Part shown: positions 36,701 through 50,200 of the stretch, piece by piece
How the letters are laid out: every line of letters starts with the position of its first letter
How positions within the stretch are numbered: the stretch's first letter is position 1
NCBI RefSeq assembly: GCF_003672135.1
Contig: NC_039511.1
Span: forward strand, 15,712,464-15,776,463
Origin: Ooceraea biroi
Taxonomy: Eukaryota > Arthropoda > Insecta > Hymenoptera > Formicidae
DNA: 64,000 nucleotides
Direction: 5' to 3'
Position numbers and translations under genes: made by a program
Notes under the pieces: generated by a model
What the model was told of the DNA's origin: nothing
Seen by the model: only the letters and a program-made list of their open reading frames with translations
The model's database searches: none

Positions 36701-38221
36701 TACCCGTCTCAGCAGCATCGCGTGGATTTCTCACTTCGTTTAATGCGCGCGATACAAAAATCTCTTATCCAATAAGCAATCACGCCGAAAGGCCACACTC
36801 TAAATTAAAATACTACTCGCCGGACATGGCGCGGAAATACATTGATAATAGAACGAAGGGTCGGTGACAAACTGCCGACCGCACTTTCATCGTCAGAGAT
36901 GCGATTAGGGAAAAATTCGTCCTCTTTTAATGGGGAGTGAAAATTAAATACCGCGGTGTCCACCCCTTAGGTCCGGCCACCTAATAATTCATACGAGGAA
37001 TGTAAAAAGGGCAGGACGCGCCCTTTTCCACGAGCTCGCGGAGAAAGCGCGAGGAGCGTGGCGCGGAAATCAAGGGGGTGGAAAAATACGGGCTCCTGTT
37101 TATCTTGAGATTTGTAGCCGCCTTGTTCTCGGTATTTATTGGCCGCTCCGGGAGCGGGAACGCCGCAACGCCTGACAGACCGTTAAATTTTATTATGGTT
37201 TTTTCACCGATGCCGAAATAACGCGTCGTCGGATACGACCGCCTGCATAGCAGTAAGAATAAATCTTGATCGACTGTGGATCGACATTTCTCTCAAGGGC
37301 CATAGACTCCTGCGAGCTCTCGCCTTATCCTCACGCTCTCGAATCGCCCTATCTCCCTGCGTGCTGCTTCAGCGACGAAATTCAATCTACAAGACACTGA
37401 GTGAGATAATAAAACACTCATGAGCGTTATAATATTTTTGTGTACACTTTGCAGTTAACGATACTTTATTGTTTCAGTATTCCGGACGGTTTCTCATCGG
37501 ATGTAGGAGCTTCTCCATTTGTTCGACGAGAGTACGTCATAAACCTTGAAAGCACAATGCAATTTATTTCCTGGCAGAGTAATGTGTGCAACACTCGTAA
37601 TGATGAAGAGTTTTCGCCTCAGCGAATTCGTTAGGGAGGCTCGTGAGCACACATATCCTCCTTCTGCTTCCTTCTCCTTCCTTCCGCGCCTTCCCCCGCG
37701 TAAGCTTGCATTCTGCAATGGTCTAACTGTCTCCCCGTGCGAGGTCATATCCGGGATTAAGGAGACGGCGGTTGCAGGCTCTTCAGGATGATGGTTGCAG
37801 GCACAGTAGAAGCGCTTTGCTAAACCGGGTGCCTCATTATCTTAACAAATCTAATCTGGTGGTGGGTGTTTATAAATGTCTTGTTTTCCCCTAAAATGAC
37901 TTGGAGGGCTGACGAGAGGAGAGAGAGAAAGAGAAAGGAGAGAGAATTTCTAAAGATTATGTATCCTTTTATCGCCCATAGTTCGTGTGAGAAACAATGT
38001 TTGCGCAAATATGATCATGATTTTGTTAGAAATGACAATTAGAATTACTTAACATGCTCTAGAATTTGAGCACTTTTGTCTACTTTGGTGGTTTCACCGG
38101 TAAATATAAAATCGATTTTTTCATATCTAATTATATTGAAAATTATTCTTCCATAGCAATTTGATTCTTAAAATTCGAAAATGTAAGAATAATTATATGA
38201 TAACAATACTTTGCACGTGCT

Positions 38222-38272
38222 ATTAATATATTATATATATATATTATATATTATAATATATATTATAAGAGT
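38222..38272. repeat. AT-rich imperfect TA/TTATA repeat
   Basis: About 50 bases of only A and T arranged as overlapping ATATTATAT units, in the long first intron. It may be a decayed microsatellite. Confidence 0.85.
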
Positions 38273-41200
38273 ATAACTTTTATCCCTGCCTTTTCTAATT
38301 AATACAATTTAGAGACTAATGAAAAAGTATTGTATTGTACACGGTCGCTATTAACGTTATTCTTTAATCACATTGTATCTCCGAGATGAACCATAGCGTC
38401 GCGACGCATAACATAAGAGATTAGGTACGTAACGTGGCGTCGCACAAACCAACTAGATTCCTATCCTAATCGGAGTCTTTAGGCACAACGAGAACGCGGA
38501 GAACACAACGTTGGCATCCAGAGAAGGGTAGGCCTCTGTTATTATAAGATGGAGAGTACAACTTGTCGCGGGACTAGAGACCCTAATCCCTAAAGAGCAA
38601 TATTACGAATCCTTTCTTCATGTCTCTCTCTTTCTTGCAGTTATCATTAAAATTGTCAAGGCGCGCGTAAAAGTTAATCCAAAAGTTAATTCAAGTCTTC
38701 ATGATAGGCTGCGGTGTAATCTTCCTCTCGATCCTCTTTAAAATCCTGTGCAAATCTACTCTCTCGCACGCGTTTCATTAACTCACCTTGTATTTTATCT
38801 GGAAAAAGTGCCAAAGTATCATAAAACTTTTTTACAAGCTTGTAACTGTTACAATTTTACGTGAACTTTATGATTTCTTTAATAACTGGGAATTTCTCAT
38901 TTTATTTCTACCACTTTTCAAATCAGAGATAACGATTGTGAGTTCATCAAAAAGTATTGCAATTATTATTCCGCGATTTGTGACGGCATATGGATAATAT
39001 ACAATAAACAGTAAACAATAATGTAGTTAACAGAATATATTATCAGTCACTATATTTCGAAAATGTGTAACTGCTCTATCTGAAATTATAAATGTCGTTT
39101 TAACAATGAGTCCGTCTTTGAGACTCTGGAGCAGGAAGCTTGCACCACAGCAAACTCTTTCTCTTAAATTTTCATTCGAATCTCGTACGAAGAGGTTGCG
39201 TCAGGGACTCGCTTCATCCTCGTAGGCGAAACCCGAGCTCTCTTCCATTCTGTCTCGTCTTGGGCATAATTTGCACACAAAGTACCAAGGAGTAAAGTAC
39301 TATGCGGGGTGCCGGCATCGCGTTATACGTATCCGCGTTGTACGTGTGCGCGTTATGTATGTACCGAACCCGAAGACATTATGCTAACGCCACCCCTTCT
39401 ATGCGATGGTCCTCTACCTGATGCGCCTACCTCGAGTACTCGTCTCTAATAATCAATGCGAGTACAAAACATCCTCAAGTTAATTAACAATATCATGCAT
39501 GAAATTACGGCATTTATCATGCAAAATGAAGAAAATTTTGTATTATGAAATTATTATTACTATTATTCTGTGTGTTGCCATTTTTTTATAACATATCTTT
39601 ATGATTTCAATTACAATCGTCAAACGTTTATTTAATAAAGTGCGAGCCTTCAGATTATATCTCGCTTATTACAACATAATTTTTTGTAATAAGAAATCTT
39701 TCCCTTGCCGGTAATTGAAATGCAAGGACATTAATGGCGAACGCAGCGCGGACCGCATATATGTATGAATAACGACCACCGGCTGGCTCTAACGAAGGAA
39801 TAAGGAGGCATTCTTCCGCCAGGTAATAAAAAGCCTGTCACGTAGCGACGGCTCCGTCGAGGACGACCGCGGACTGAAGGTGGGTAGCCAGAAAGAAGGG
39901 AAAGAATACTGATTCATTATTCAATCTGGGTCGAGTGATTAGCATGCGCCAGTGCTCGACGTCTTAGTCTTTGGATCCTTCTAAATAATGTAAGGCGCGC
40001 CATCGCAAGGACCTGCTGGCCCAAACCACCCTCACGATGATTCCCCGACTTTTCTAGCATCGTCTTGAATATATTTGCAGATTACATTTAATCGTGAATA
40101 ATTCTCTTTTCCGCAAATTTTTTTAAGTAGCTTTCTCCAATATCATAGTATATTCTTGTATAGGCGTCTTCTCTTTTATCATTAAAAATCCAAAAAAATC
40201 TTCCGATTTACGGAATGATGTCGATTTTAATAAACAGTTTTCATTTTTCTAGAATAGACTTGTCTCCTGCAGATCTATTTAAATGCAACGTTTCAAAGTG
40301 TACCATATATCTTGAATCCCCGATTAAATTACAAGAAAGATTAATAATGCTCTAACCCGTCCATGAAAAAAATATCGTAGTCTCGAGCCTCCAGGGGCTA
40401 GGAAGAAAAGGCTGAAGGATAAAACATTTTTAATGTAATTAAGTGGGAATCTCTGCGGTGTTCTGCCCTGCTCTGCCCCGTTCCCCGACCGTCACCGTTA
40501 CCAACCACCTTCCTGCCTCCTCTGCCTCTCCGCTCCTCGGTTGACGGTGGTCTCAGCTCGAGATCTGGATGTAAGAAGGGTTGTATTCAGCTTGCCTCCG
40601 GGGCATGTTAATGCACTCCGAAATCTTAGCACTTACACTCCAACACGCCCGTCCTCGTCGTTGTCGTTCTCCTGCCTGCTTTTCCATCCCCAGCCATTTT
40701 CTCTTTCTCTTAAACTACCCCCGACTACCCAAGTCTCCGGCGCCTCCAGAGGGCTTTCACGGACGACGCCTTAAATCCGGATCTCCGCGCGCCTTTGCCA
40801 CCCCCTCCCCCCGCCCTTCACCCGGACCGCCACTCGTCAACCTCCGAGACCGCATACTCGATCCTCGAAGCCACCGCAAAAGTTTCCTTGCAGGAAGCAC
40901 CTCCACGAGAATCTTATTTTTGCTTAGAAAGCTTAAAATTAGAATCCTCTTCACTGCAAGCTTTCTATTCACATAGGTACATGATCATGTACTTTTTAAA
41001 GAGGGTCTATTTTTATCTATTGCTTGCGGCTCAATAGTACTCAAAAGATAAGTATCATGCATGAATCGAACCTTGCAATACTCGTCTGTCTCTTTACCAG
41101 TTTAATCAATAACAGCAACGACGAATTCCACAAAAAACAAACGAAAAGCTCCTGGAATAAGCCGGCACTGACGCCGTCTAGGAGCGGTCTGTACTTCTGC

Positions 41201-44200
41201 CAGCGCAGAAACTCTTGAGAGAGGGGTACTCAACAGCCACGAGAGTGGGGTGAGGGGACTCGCAGAAAGAAATCTTAATTAACGAGAGCATTGTTCCAGT
41301 GGCGAAAGTCGTCGGGATCTCTCAGCCATGAGAATCGAGCATGGCTCTCGGCGTGGCAGCCGTGGGATGATCGTTTCAGACCTCACTGGAGAAGTGGATG
41401 AGAGGAGAGGAAAAACGCCGCTTTTCCGAGGACGACGGGCGCCACGACCGGCGGTGGTGGTGCGCGCAAGGGCACACAAAGCCCTTGACGGATGGGTAGC
41501 CACCGGGCTGCGGCGTAACCCCCACGATTACGAGTGACCACCTGTTGAGGGTCCTGTACGCACCTGTGTACGCACACATGACTCGTCCTCCCCGCGAGCA
41601 CCACGAACACAGGCATTCCCATCCGTGACAGAAGAAACGGTCCGGAATAATGCGCGTTGACCGCTGCACTAGCGGAAATGATTGGTGGAAACTTGGAGAG
41701 TTACGTATAATAAAATAATGATATGCGCAAATAACAAGCTCAACCCGAAGGAAGAGGGTAAGCTCTGCGATTCAGGTGCAAAATTAATATGTATTTTCAT
41801 CAGATCAAATGTACAAATGGAAAATAATTTAGTACAAATTATCATACTTTGGTACTGTAATTAATACTATTATCGTTTAGCATTATAAAAATATGTGATA
41901 TTCACGACTAAAGCGCTATAAATAAAAGAAACTGATTTTAAATGTGCAGTAAATCGAGCATTACTTCCACTTATTACGCATCCCATAATAGATCACAAGA
42001 TACAGACGCACTTGGCGAGGGCAGGGCATCCCTCGATTGCATCTCTATCTGTCGTCGTGAATCGAATCCGTCGAGACAACCGCCACGCCGACGCGATCGA
42101 GCTCGGACGCAGTTTCGAACACGGAAAAGTGCTTCGGCGTTTTTGCGCGCTTGAGCGCACGTCAATCCGGAGATCGAGAACGCGCGCGTGCGTGTACATG
42201 TGGTGTTTTTTATTCTTGGTCTCTCTTTCTCTCCTCCCGGACGCACCCCCGCTTCAGTCACGGCCGTGGAACGCGACGGGGACGCTTTATTTCCACCCCC
42301 GTCGCGATCGTTCCATTTGTTTCGCAGCCGGCATTGCATGCCTCGCGGCGACGAGCTTTCTCTCCCACCTTCTCTATTTATCTGCTTGCCAACCGCCTCT
42401 CTTTTTCTCCCCCTGCCGTCCCCCCTCACCATCCTTCTCCCTCATCCCTCTGTCACCCTTGCTCTTCATGGCAGATCCGTGCGGTGGACGAATCGACTCG
42501 ACGTTATCTCGACGTATCCACGAGTACGCGTTTAATGCGCGACGCCGACTAGTATTTATTCACCGGCGTACTTTCCCCATTTTTGACGAATGACACGCCA
42601 CATCGCACGCTACTATATCTGAATGCCGTGTTATTCGCATGATTTTTCGCCGGCAATTCCACAGGCGAATTCCTGTTTTTTCGGGGAGAAAATTTTGCGC
42701 GGCTGAAGATCATCAATCGAGAATTCCGAAGCAGAAATTTGTAGGAGGTGATATACGAGCGTGTTTGATACTTTTGTACGTGTGAGGTACTTTGAGCACG
42801 ATTGTCACACATTAAACTAACCGAATTTGTCGTAACATCTTGCAACAAATTCAACGTAAGTCACACAAAAAGTGGTTCAATCAGGGATGAAATCAGGTCG
42901 AGAGTACACCGGGAGGAGCGCTTGAATTTTAAAGAAGACGCAAAAACCGAGAAAGACTTGGAAACGCGGAATTCTCTTAGGGGCTAGATGCTCATTAGTA
43001 GTCCGGCATCGTGGCGTCCATTACGCATTCCGATTTCACGTTAACCCCCTCGGAGCTGCTCCGCAAGCCCTCTAGCCACGTCGTCTTACGGGTTCCTCGA
43101 TAATCCGTCGTCATCGCGTTGAACCATCTTGTCAGCGCGGAAATTTGAGCGATTCATGTCTCACGTTCATTCACGATAATTCGACGGTCGTTTAACGGAA
43201 ATTGCGAGAATGTTCAGAGAGACATTAAGATTTCTGCGATTTTAATCTATCGATATAAAAGCTTGAAGAATATTTCGTTGCGATTGAAGTTTCACGTGGA
43301 TGGCAGCGAGAGGAAATCCATCGCGTCAAGAAGGAATGGCTAACAGCATCAAAAGGCAATCCATGGCGGAAGTGGAACAAGTCAAACGAGCATCGGCTGG
43401 CCGAGCCTTTTTAACTTCTTCTTTTCGAGCGGTGAGGGTGACCGCCGCTTAAAGTGGCGGCTCGCTAATGATAGTCCAACCCTTCGAGGACTTCGCGACC
43501 CGAGCCCTCTCCAAGCCGGCCTGCATCTGATGGCACTTCAATCCGTTAATTGGTGTACAACTTTTTCGCCCTGCGCCCCCCACGTCTCTTTTCTCGCCGC
43601 GGGGAAAAAATTTATTAAATTAATCGCTGGCCGGTGACGTAACTTTATGGAGGGGGATCCGTGCAGTGATCTTTATACCGTTTATGCGTTGTGATATTTA
43701 ACGTTACGCTCTCGTGGCGCTGGTCGCCGCTTTCGTCGTTCACGCTTGAAGAAACTTTGAAACTCGCTTAAACACGTGGCGAGTAATTTTTATGCCTTCT
43801 TAGACACACAGGGAGAAAATCGGTGAACTTGAGATCACTTAATGAATCGCTTCACTTTGAGCAGTGAGTAAGTGCGGAGATAATCTCCAAGTTAGCTCCA
43901 TAAATAAGCTTTCACATATTTACGTCAGTTTTAAAAATATTCATTAAAGACGTGTGATACGATAATAAATTATTTGTCATACGGGAGATTTAGAAGAATT
44001 AAATATAAATACATGCATGACTTTCGTAAACTAATATCTTCAATAATCAATTTTTTCTCTCACGAGGACATCAGATCAGATTAAAAGATCAATCATTTTA
44101 TGTATAAATCATGTAGGAGATATAAAATGTATCATTGTGATTAATAATCGCCTTCGGTTTGGCTTTGCGAATGCATGATTAATCGTTCATGCTGATATTT

Positions 44201-47200
44201 TTTTCACGAGATAAATCTGTATATATCTCTAGACGCATTTGACCAAAAATATGCAGCAGCTGAGACACATGATTTAGCGTGATTACTTAGCAATTCCAAC
44301 TGCAGCTATCGACGTGAACAGGGACAAGGCTTACACGGATCCAAATGGTAGGACAGAAAAAAAAGAAACGAAAGAGAGATCACCGCCGGTATTCAAATCG
44401 ATTACACGAGAGGCAATGTAAAAATTATGCAAATGTCGTTTACAAGTGAATGGGACCCTCGCGACGAGCGAGGTTACAATTAGGCAGGAGCCAATTCAAT
44501 ATCGAGTGCCATTCGGGGGAATATTCAACGGGATAGTATTAAATGCCGGCTGGCCCGTTTCTACAACGACGGATCGGCGTTATCGGCGTCAGAACCACGG
44601 TACCCGCATCGCGCGCGTAACAATCGCAGGAGCAGCAAGAAGTTGAGGATGATCAAGAGCGAGCAAGAGATCTATTTGCTAAAATAATGCTTGTGAATAT
44701 CTCCTTATCCCTCCTCTCGTAAAAAATTTAATTAATTTTACCGTAACACATTAGAATAAATAATTACACGTAAGAAAAATAGAGCGTGGATGGAGCGTGG
44801 TTTCAAACTGCAATTCATGATACATAATAGTACCACGTGAGGCCGCAGTAATCGTGCGGGAATTTACGAATTATAATACGTTATAATAGTCCGCCGTGGC
44901 TGTGGACCAAAAGTCGGGGCGCAACTATTTCTTCGTTAAGCCCGCTTTAGTAGGTTACAACCACGAGTACATCCCTTGAAGAGACCCTCCATGCTTAAAG
45001 CATCGATGGAATTACCGGCGGGTGATGAGTTTAGAGGAAGGGATAGACGAGATGAGAGGCCTCTCCTCTCTTCATCCCACTTCATTCCCTTCGCGATCCA
45101 TGGTGAGGCAACCTTGATGGGAAGCAACGTAGACTTCGTTCGGCCGACGTTTATCGGATCGTTTTAATCACGGCGATATCTCGCATTCGGAGATCGCGGA
45201 TAAGGGTGTGACACGAAAACGCGGATGATATCACGCTTGAAACGAGTAGCTGTTTGCGATTTGAAGAAATATCGTTTGTGCGTCACGACGATCGGATTAA
45301 TCGAGCCTGTCGTAAGATATCGTGGTCGAAAGACGCGAGTACGTTAAAGAAGCCGAAGGATTCGGCGGATTATGGATTTCTCGCGACCCGCCTTCATCTA
45401 CATATGCTCTCGTCAGCTGCGCTTTGTTTCCCGAGTAAGAGCTCATCACGGATGCAAAACCGTCCATTCATATTCAAAATTTTATATCTCAGCCGCGTTC
45501 TCGCGCAGGGAAGCGGGGGGGCTAATTTATTCGGCTTCGATCCCGCCCGCGACAAATTCAAACGACGCACCCTCCACGCTCTTACACCGCCGCCCTACCA
45601 CGCGCGATCATATAATCTTGTCGCTTCGTCGTTCTAATTTTTATTATTGGATCTTTCATGAGGAAAGAATAAAAATATCGTATCTAATATCAGATCTAAT
45701 ATTGGACACTTTTTATACTTATATATTATATTAAATAGCATTAATAATAACATATGTTAACAACAATACTATCAGAACGAACTATCTCTCTTCTAAACTC
45801 GAGCAATTATTTACCAGGTAAACTTCACTTAATTGTATGTTCTCTCCCTTTCACGTAAAATGCAATCTTTGATCATCTGAGCTTCAAGATATTAATCAAA
45901 TCGCGACTACAGACAATCTACAGGAAATTTATAGGCAAAACATGCTGATTAAAACTTGTAACATGAAATTTGCGAGTGTGCGTGCGTCGGCTGAAAATGA
46001 ATATGGCAACACTCTTTCACCCGTTCCCACGACGTTCCAATGAGCTGCGAGAAGCGAGGTTGCAGACACCGGCCGCTGCATCCGGTCCCTCTTTCGCACG
46101 CTCTGCCTTCCGTCGAAGAGATAATCATATTAGCCGAGCTATAACTTGTCTATGCATAAGCATAATACCGTGGCGCCGCAGTCTCGGGATCCTGGCCAGG
46201 ATACCGCGTATATTTTACGCGCTCTGCTCGAGCGCGAGCGCGCGCGCACCCTCAGGACCAGCCAGACCACCCCGAACTGCCGGCGAGAGAAGGCGCGAGA
46301 GAGGGCGGGGGTTAGCGCGCGCGCGCAACGTACAGCGTTAATCAGCCTAATTGAATTAAGCACGCGCGACTGTTGTAATTATGACTATTTATAATGATCC
46401 CGCCCGCGCGCCGCGATTCACCCCTCCGCGAGTGCGCGCCCGAGGAATATTAGTTTACGCCGCGAACGCGTCGCGTTTAATGCTCGACGTCGTCGCCGAG
46501 CTTGTTAGCGGGGAGGCGACCGAGCACGGCGATACATGGAGTTTCGAACAATCGTCTAAAGTGGAAAGATAAGCCATTGCCGCCGCAGCAACTGAAACTG
46601 CGCCGCAGCGCCGTTGAAGGTTAACGATAGTTTCTTGTTATCAGAAATAGACTAGGCGAATAGGGAAGTTAAAATCGCGAGCAAATTACGCGCCCCTGAG
46701 CGCCCCAATAACAGACTAGTCGATTCAATGACTTGGAGTGTCTGATTTCGTGGCAGAAGAAATATAAAAAATTATGCAACCATTATATAACAATTTTGCT
46801 ATTTCTGAAAATGAAATCGGTTTCTCTTCATATTTTTCTTTTTCTTCCAACATGAATTGAAACATGAATCGTCGTTTCGATTTCCGTTAAACGACACATC
46901 CTACTTATCTAATCCGCTTTCTTCTCTGCTGCAAAGAGGCAGCCGGTAAGCATGATCATGAAAACGGGTGTTAGCCAGGATTTCCGGGTGACTCGTCTTC
47001 CTCGCGTCTTCCTTTCCGCCGTGGCTCCCTTCGTCTCCCTTCGTTTCCCTCTCGCGCACACCGGCACGCATCAGAAGTCGTACTTCATTAAGTCGGTAAC
47101 ACTTCTTCCAGCGGCGTTACTCATCCCTTTGGGACGGGCGCCGCGAGAAGGCGAGATCGAAAGGGAATAAGATTAATTGCATTCCGCGCGGGAGAGAGAG

Positions 47201-50200
47201 GAGGCGTATTTTAAGCGCAAACCGCCAATGCTCGCTCGTGGAAACGGCGACGGGGCTCGAACGAGTGGCGTGGACGAGAGGAAGGGTGGATGAGAGGAGC
47301 GACAATACCCCGAGCGGAAAGACGGGGATGAAGTCGCGAGAAGGAACGGGATTCCTGCCGCTGATGGAGAAGAGGAACGAGCCGACGAGCCTGACTGAAA
47401 AGAGGACCGAGAAGGAGAAGACAGCGCCCAAGGCCTTGTTGTATTTATCATATAATTACCATAATAGAGCTCTGCGCCGCGCTCCACCGGTGCCGACCAA
47501 TCCCGCCCGTGCTCACCCCCGTTTCTACCAGGCCACAACCGCAAATTGGAAACTCTCGAATACATTTTCCCTTCGTCGCTCGCTAGCGAGCTCGCCGCGC
47601 TCGAAATTGTTCGCCGTAGGACGTCGGCCGTCGAGTCGGAAGGATGCTAACGACAGCAACGCGAATACGCAGTCATGGAACGCTTGCACGGCTCGGGGGA
47701 TGATCGACGTATGGTCATTAGATACAATTTGTCTGCGTAGCTGCACCCCGTCTGACACCAGTCGTCGGAGTAATTATGGCGCGACTTAACCAATAAATGC
47801 GTTTCCCCGTTTAGGCCTTTACATTCAGACTGCATCAGCTACATAGTTGTCTAGCATAGAAATTTCGAACGGGACGTACGTGAAAGAAACGCGTTGTGTT
47901 TCCAGTATTTTCACGATTATTTTCCGGTATTATCACTAATCCAAAAAAAAAACGATAAAATGCTTTTTGAAATGTAAATTATATCGATAATTGAGGGAAA
48001 ATTTAACGTTTTCTTGCGCCTTTGTTTGATCTGATCTGTCACATTTTTGTTATAAATTAAAGCGAAATATAATAGGTGAAAAGAAGAAGGGTAGAGATGG
48101 ATAGTCTCGGAGTGGAGGTGACTACTTCAGCTTCTTCGTCAACCGCGAATCATCCTCACTGACATCACCTTTTGAATCTCTTGGTCCCCCTTTTCTGGTC
48201 ACCCGATGTGCAGCCCAGTGGAAAGATATTGCAGCTAAACACTCGGTTCTTTGATGCCGCCCTAGTCCGGGACCTCTATGTCGGGTACGCCAGCGGATAA
48301 TTAACGTTAAAGGTTAATCCCGCGGAGAAAGACGACAGGGTAAGAACGGGCTGACAGCAGCTCCTCGGCTCCTGCTCCTCTGGCAGATATAATTTGATTG
48401 GAAGCTCGAAAATGGTACGCCGAAGACGGCTCCTCTGGATTCAGACACATTCCTCAATACGCACGTTATAAAATTTATAAAGCAATAAAAAATAAAAGAG
48501 AGAGTGGCAGAATATATTCGAAATATTGTAAGAATATTCATATTTCCGTTCCAGAATAATTTTCAAATATTTTTAGTTTCCCTTTGGCATAAAAATTTTA
48601 ATATAATTATTCTTTTCTCGGAGGATTTTGGTTCAAGAGGATGTTTTCAATACACCTGTACTTTACGAAATTAACTATTATACATTTCCGTTTATTTAAT
48701 TAAAAAGATTTACAAAATACATAAAAAGATTGCAGAAATAAACCAAATCCAATATGGATATCAAAATATTATGATTTATTACATACAAACATATGAAATA
48801 AGTGCACAAAGTGTTCATCCACCTCAAGTAACGGTTAGCCGATAAGCTGCGAAAACAAGCGTTATGCAAGACGCGTAAAAACGTCTAAATTGCGCGTAAA
48901 TAATTATATTTGCATATTCATCGAAAGGTAAATATTTAATGCCCACGGAGCATAAAGGGGCAGCGTGAAGTGTAACGTATACGTGGAAAGAGTGGCCGGT
49001 GAGTTCCTGAGGGGGAGGGCAGTCGTGCGTGTACGCGCGGCCGCCGCCACGGGCTGACGGGAAAGGGGTTGAATGTACATCGCGGCTCGTCGGAAATTTT
49101 AGCTTAATTTTACTTAACTACACTGGACTGCCCGTGGGCGCCCGGCTGCAGGGACAAGTGTTATTTTTGTAATTCCGAGCGGCGCTAATGGGAGACCTCG
49201 GCTTAACTCTGACCGACCGCCAACAAAAGAGGGGTGTTTACCGCGCGCAATGAGTATACGGCCACGCGGGGGTAGTAACCGACACCCCACCGCCTCCGCT
49301 TGTTACAAAACGCGAAAAGAGCTCGACGTTAGCTGACCGACGGACGAGACCGGAAACGCCGGCGGGTTGAAGCATGGAAAACGCGAACAGTCGTCTTTTT
49401 CCTCCGAGAAAATACTTCTTGGAGCATAATACAACGTATTATTTATCACAGCTTTGTATAATAGAAAGGTAAAAATGTAGATTTTAATTGTTCTTTATTA
49501 CAACGTATCGTTAAAATTGCGTTAGAGGTGCAAAACGGGACAGATTAATTTATGAAACAATAATGTTAATAAATACGATATAGCTGAAGGAAAAACAATT
49601 ATCTTTATTTTAGAATCGTTTCGCGAAGAGGATAAGAATACGCTTTTCTTGCGCACGCTACATCATTTAACATGATGAATGATAAGGACTGTGACTGACG
49701 CGCTACTGTCACGGCATTATCAACGAAGGCGAAGGTATCGGGAAGACGCGAAAGGGCACTGATGAGATTCGAGGGAAAACTTACAGGTATGGAGCGTAGC
49801 AAGTTACAGAAGCCGGGACGTGTATCGAGCGTGAATATTACATCGATCAGGGTTTGATGTGGCGTAGGGGCGGGAGGGAAAGGATCAGGGAAGCAAGGAT
49901 GATGTCGCCTATTATCCCGTGGAACACCTGAGCCCCCTGTTCTCCGTTACACGCTGCTCTTCACCCCTCCGTGCGGGAAAGTGTATGAAAACGAGCACGC
50001 ACTCTCCGACGCCCGGCACCGTTGTCGGCGCCGGCGTCACGGCCAAATTGCACGACCTCCGCGTATTATCCGCCTCTAAATTATTCTCCGCCAACCGCAA
50101 AAATAGCCCCTCGTCTCCCGCAACCCCTCCGCAAGACTCCCCCGGTTTCTGCATCGCTACATTTTCTCGGTTAACGCGCCGCGCGGCTCATCGTCCCGAC

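Noticed and set aside
42012..42593. A 193-codon plus-strand frame in the first long intron.
   Set aside because: It overlaps equally long frames in the other registers and on the minus strand, which is typical of CpG-rich sequence with few stops. No domain is seen.
47173..47789. Overlapping 130- and 183-codon frames on opposite strands.
   Set aside because: Composition is Ser/Arg/Pro-rich on both strands, with no coding signature or conserved motif.
49605..49802. A GTAAGT donor at 49,790 with an open frame around it.
   Set aside because: No acceptor with a pyrimidine tract was found within a plausible distance upstream and the frame has no family match.
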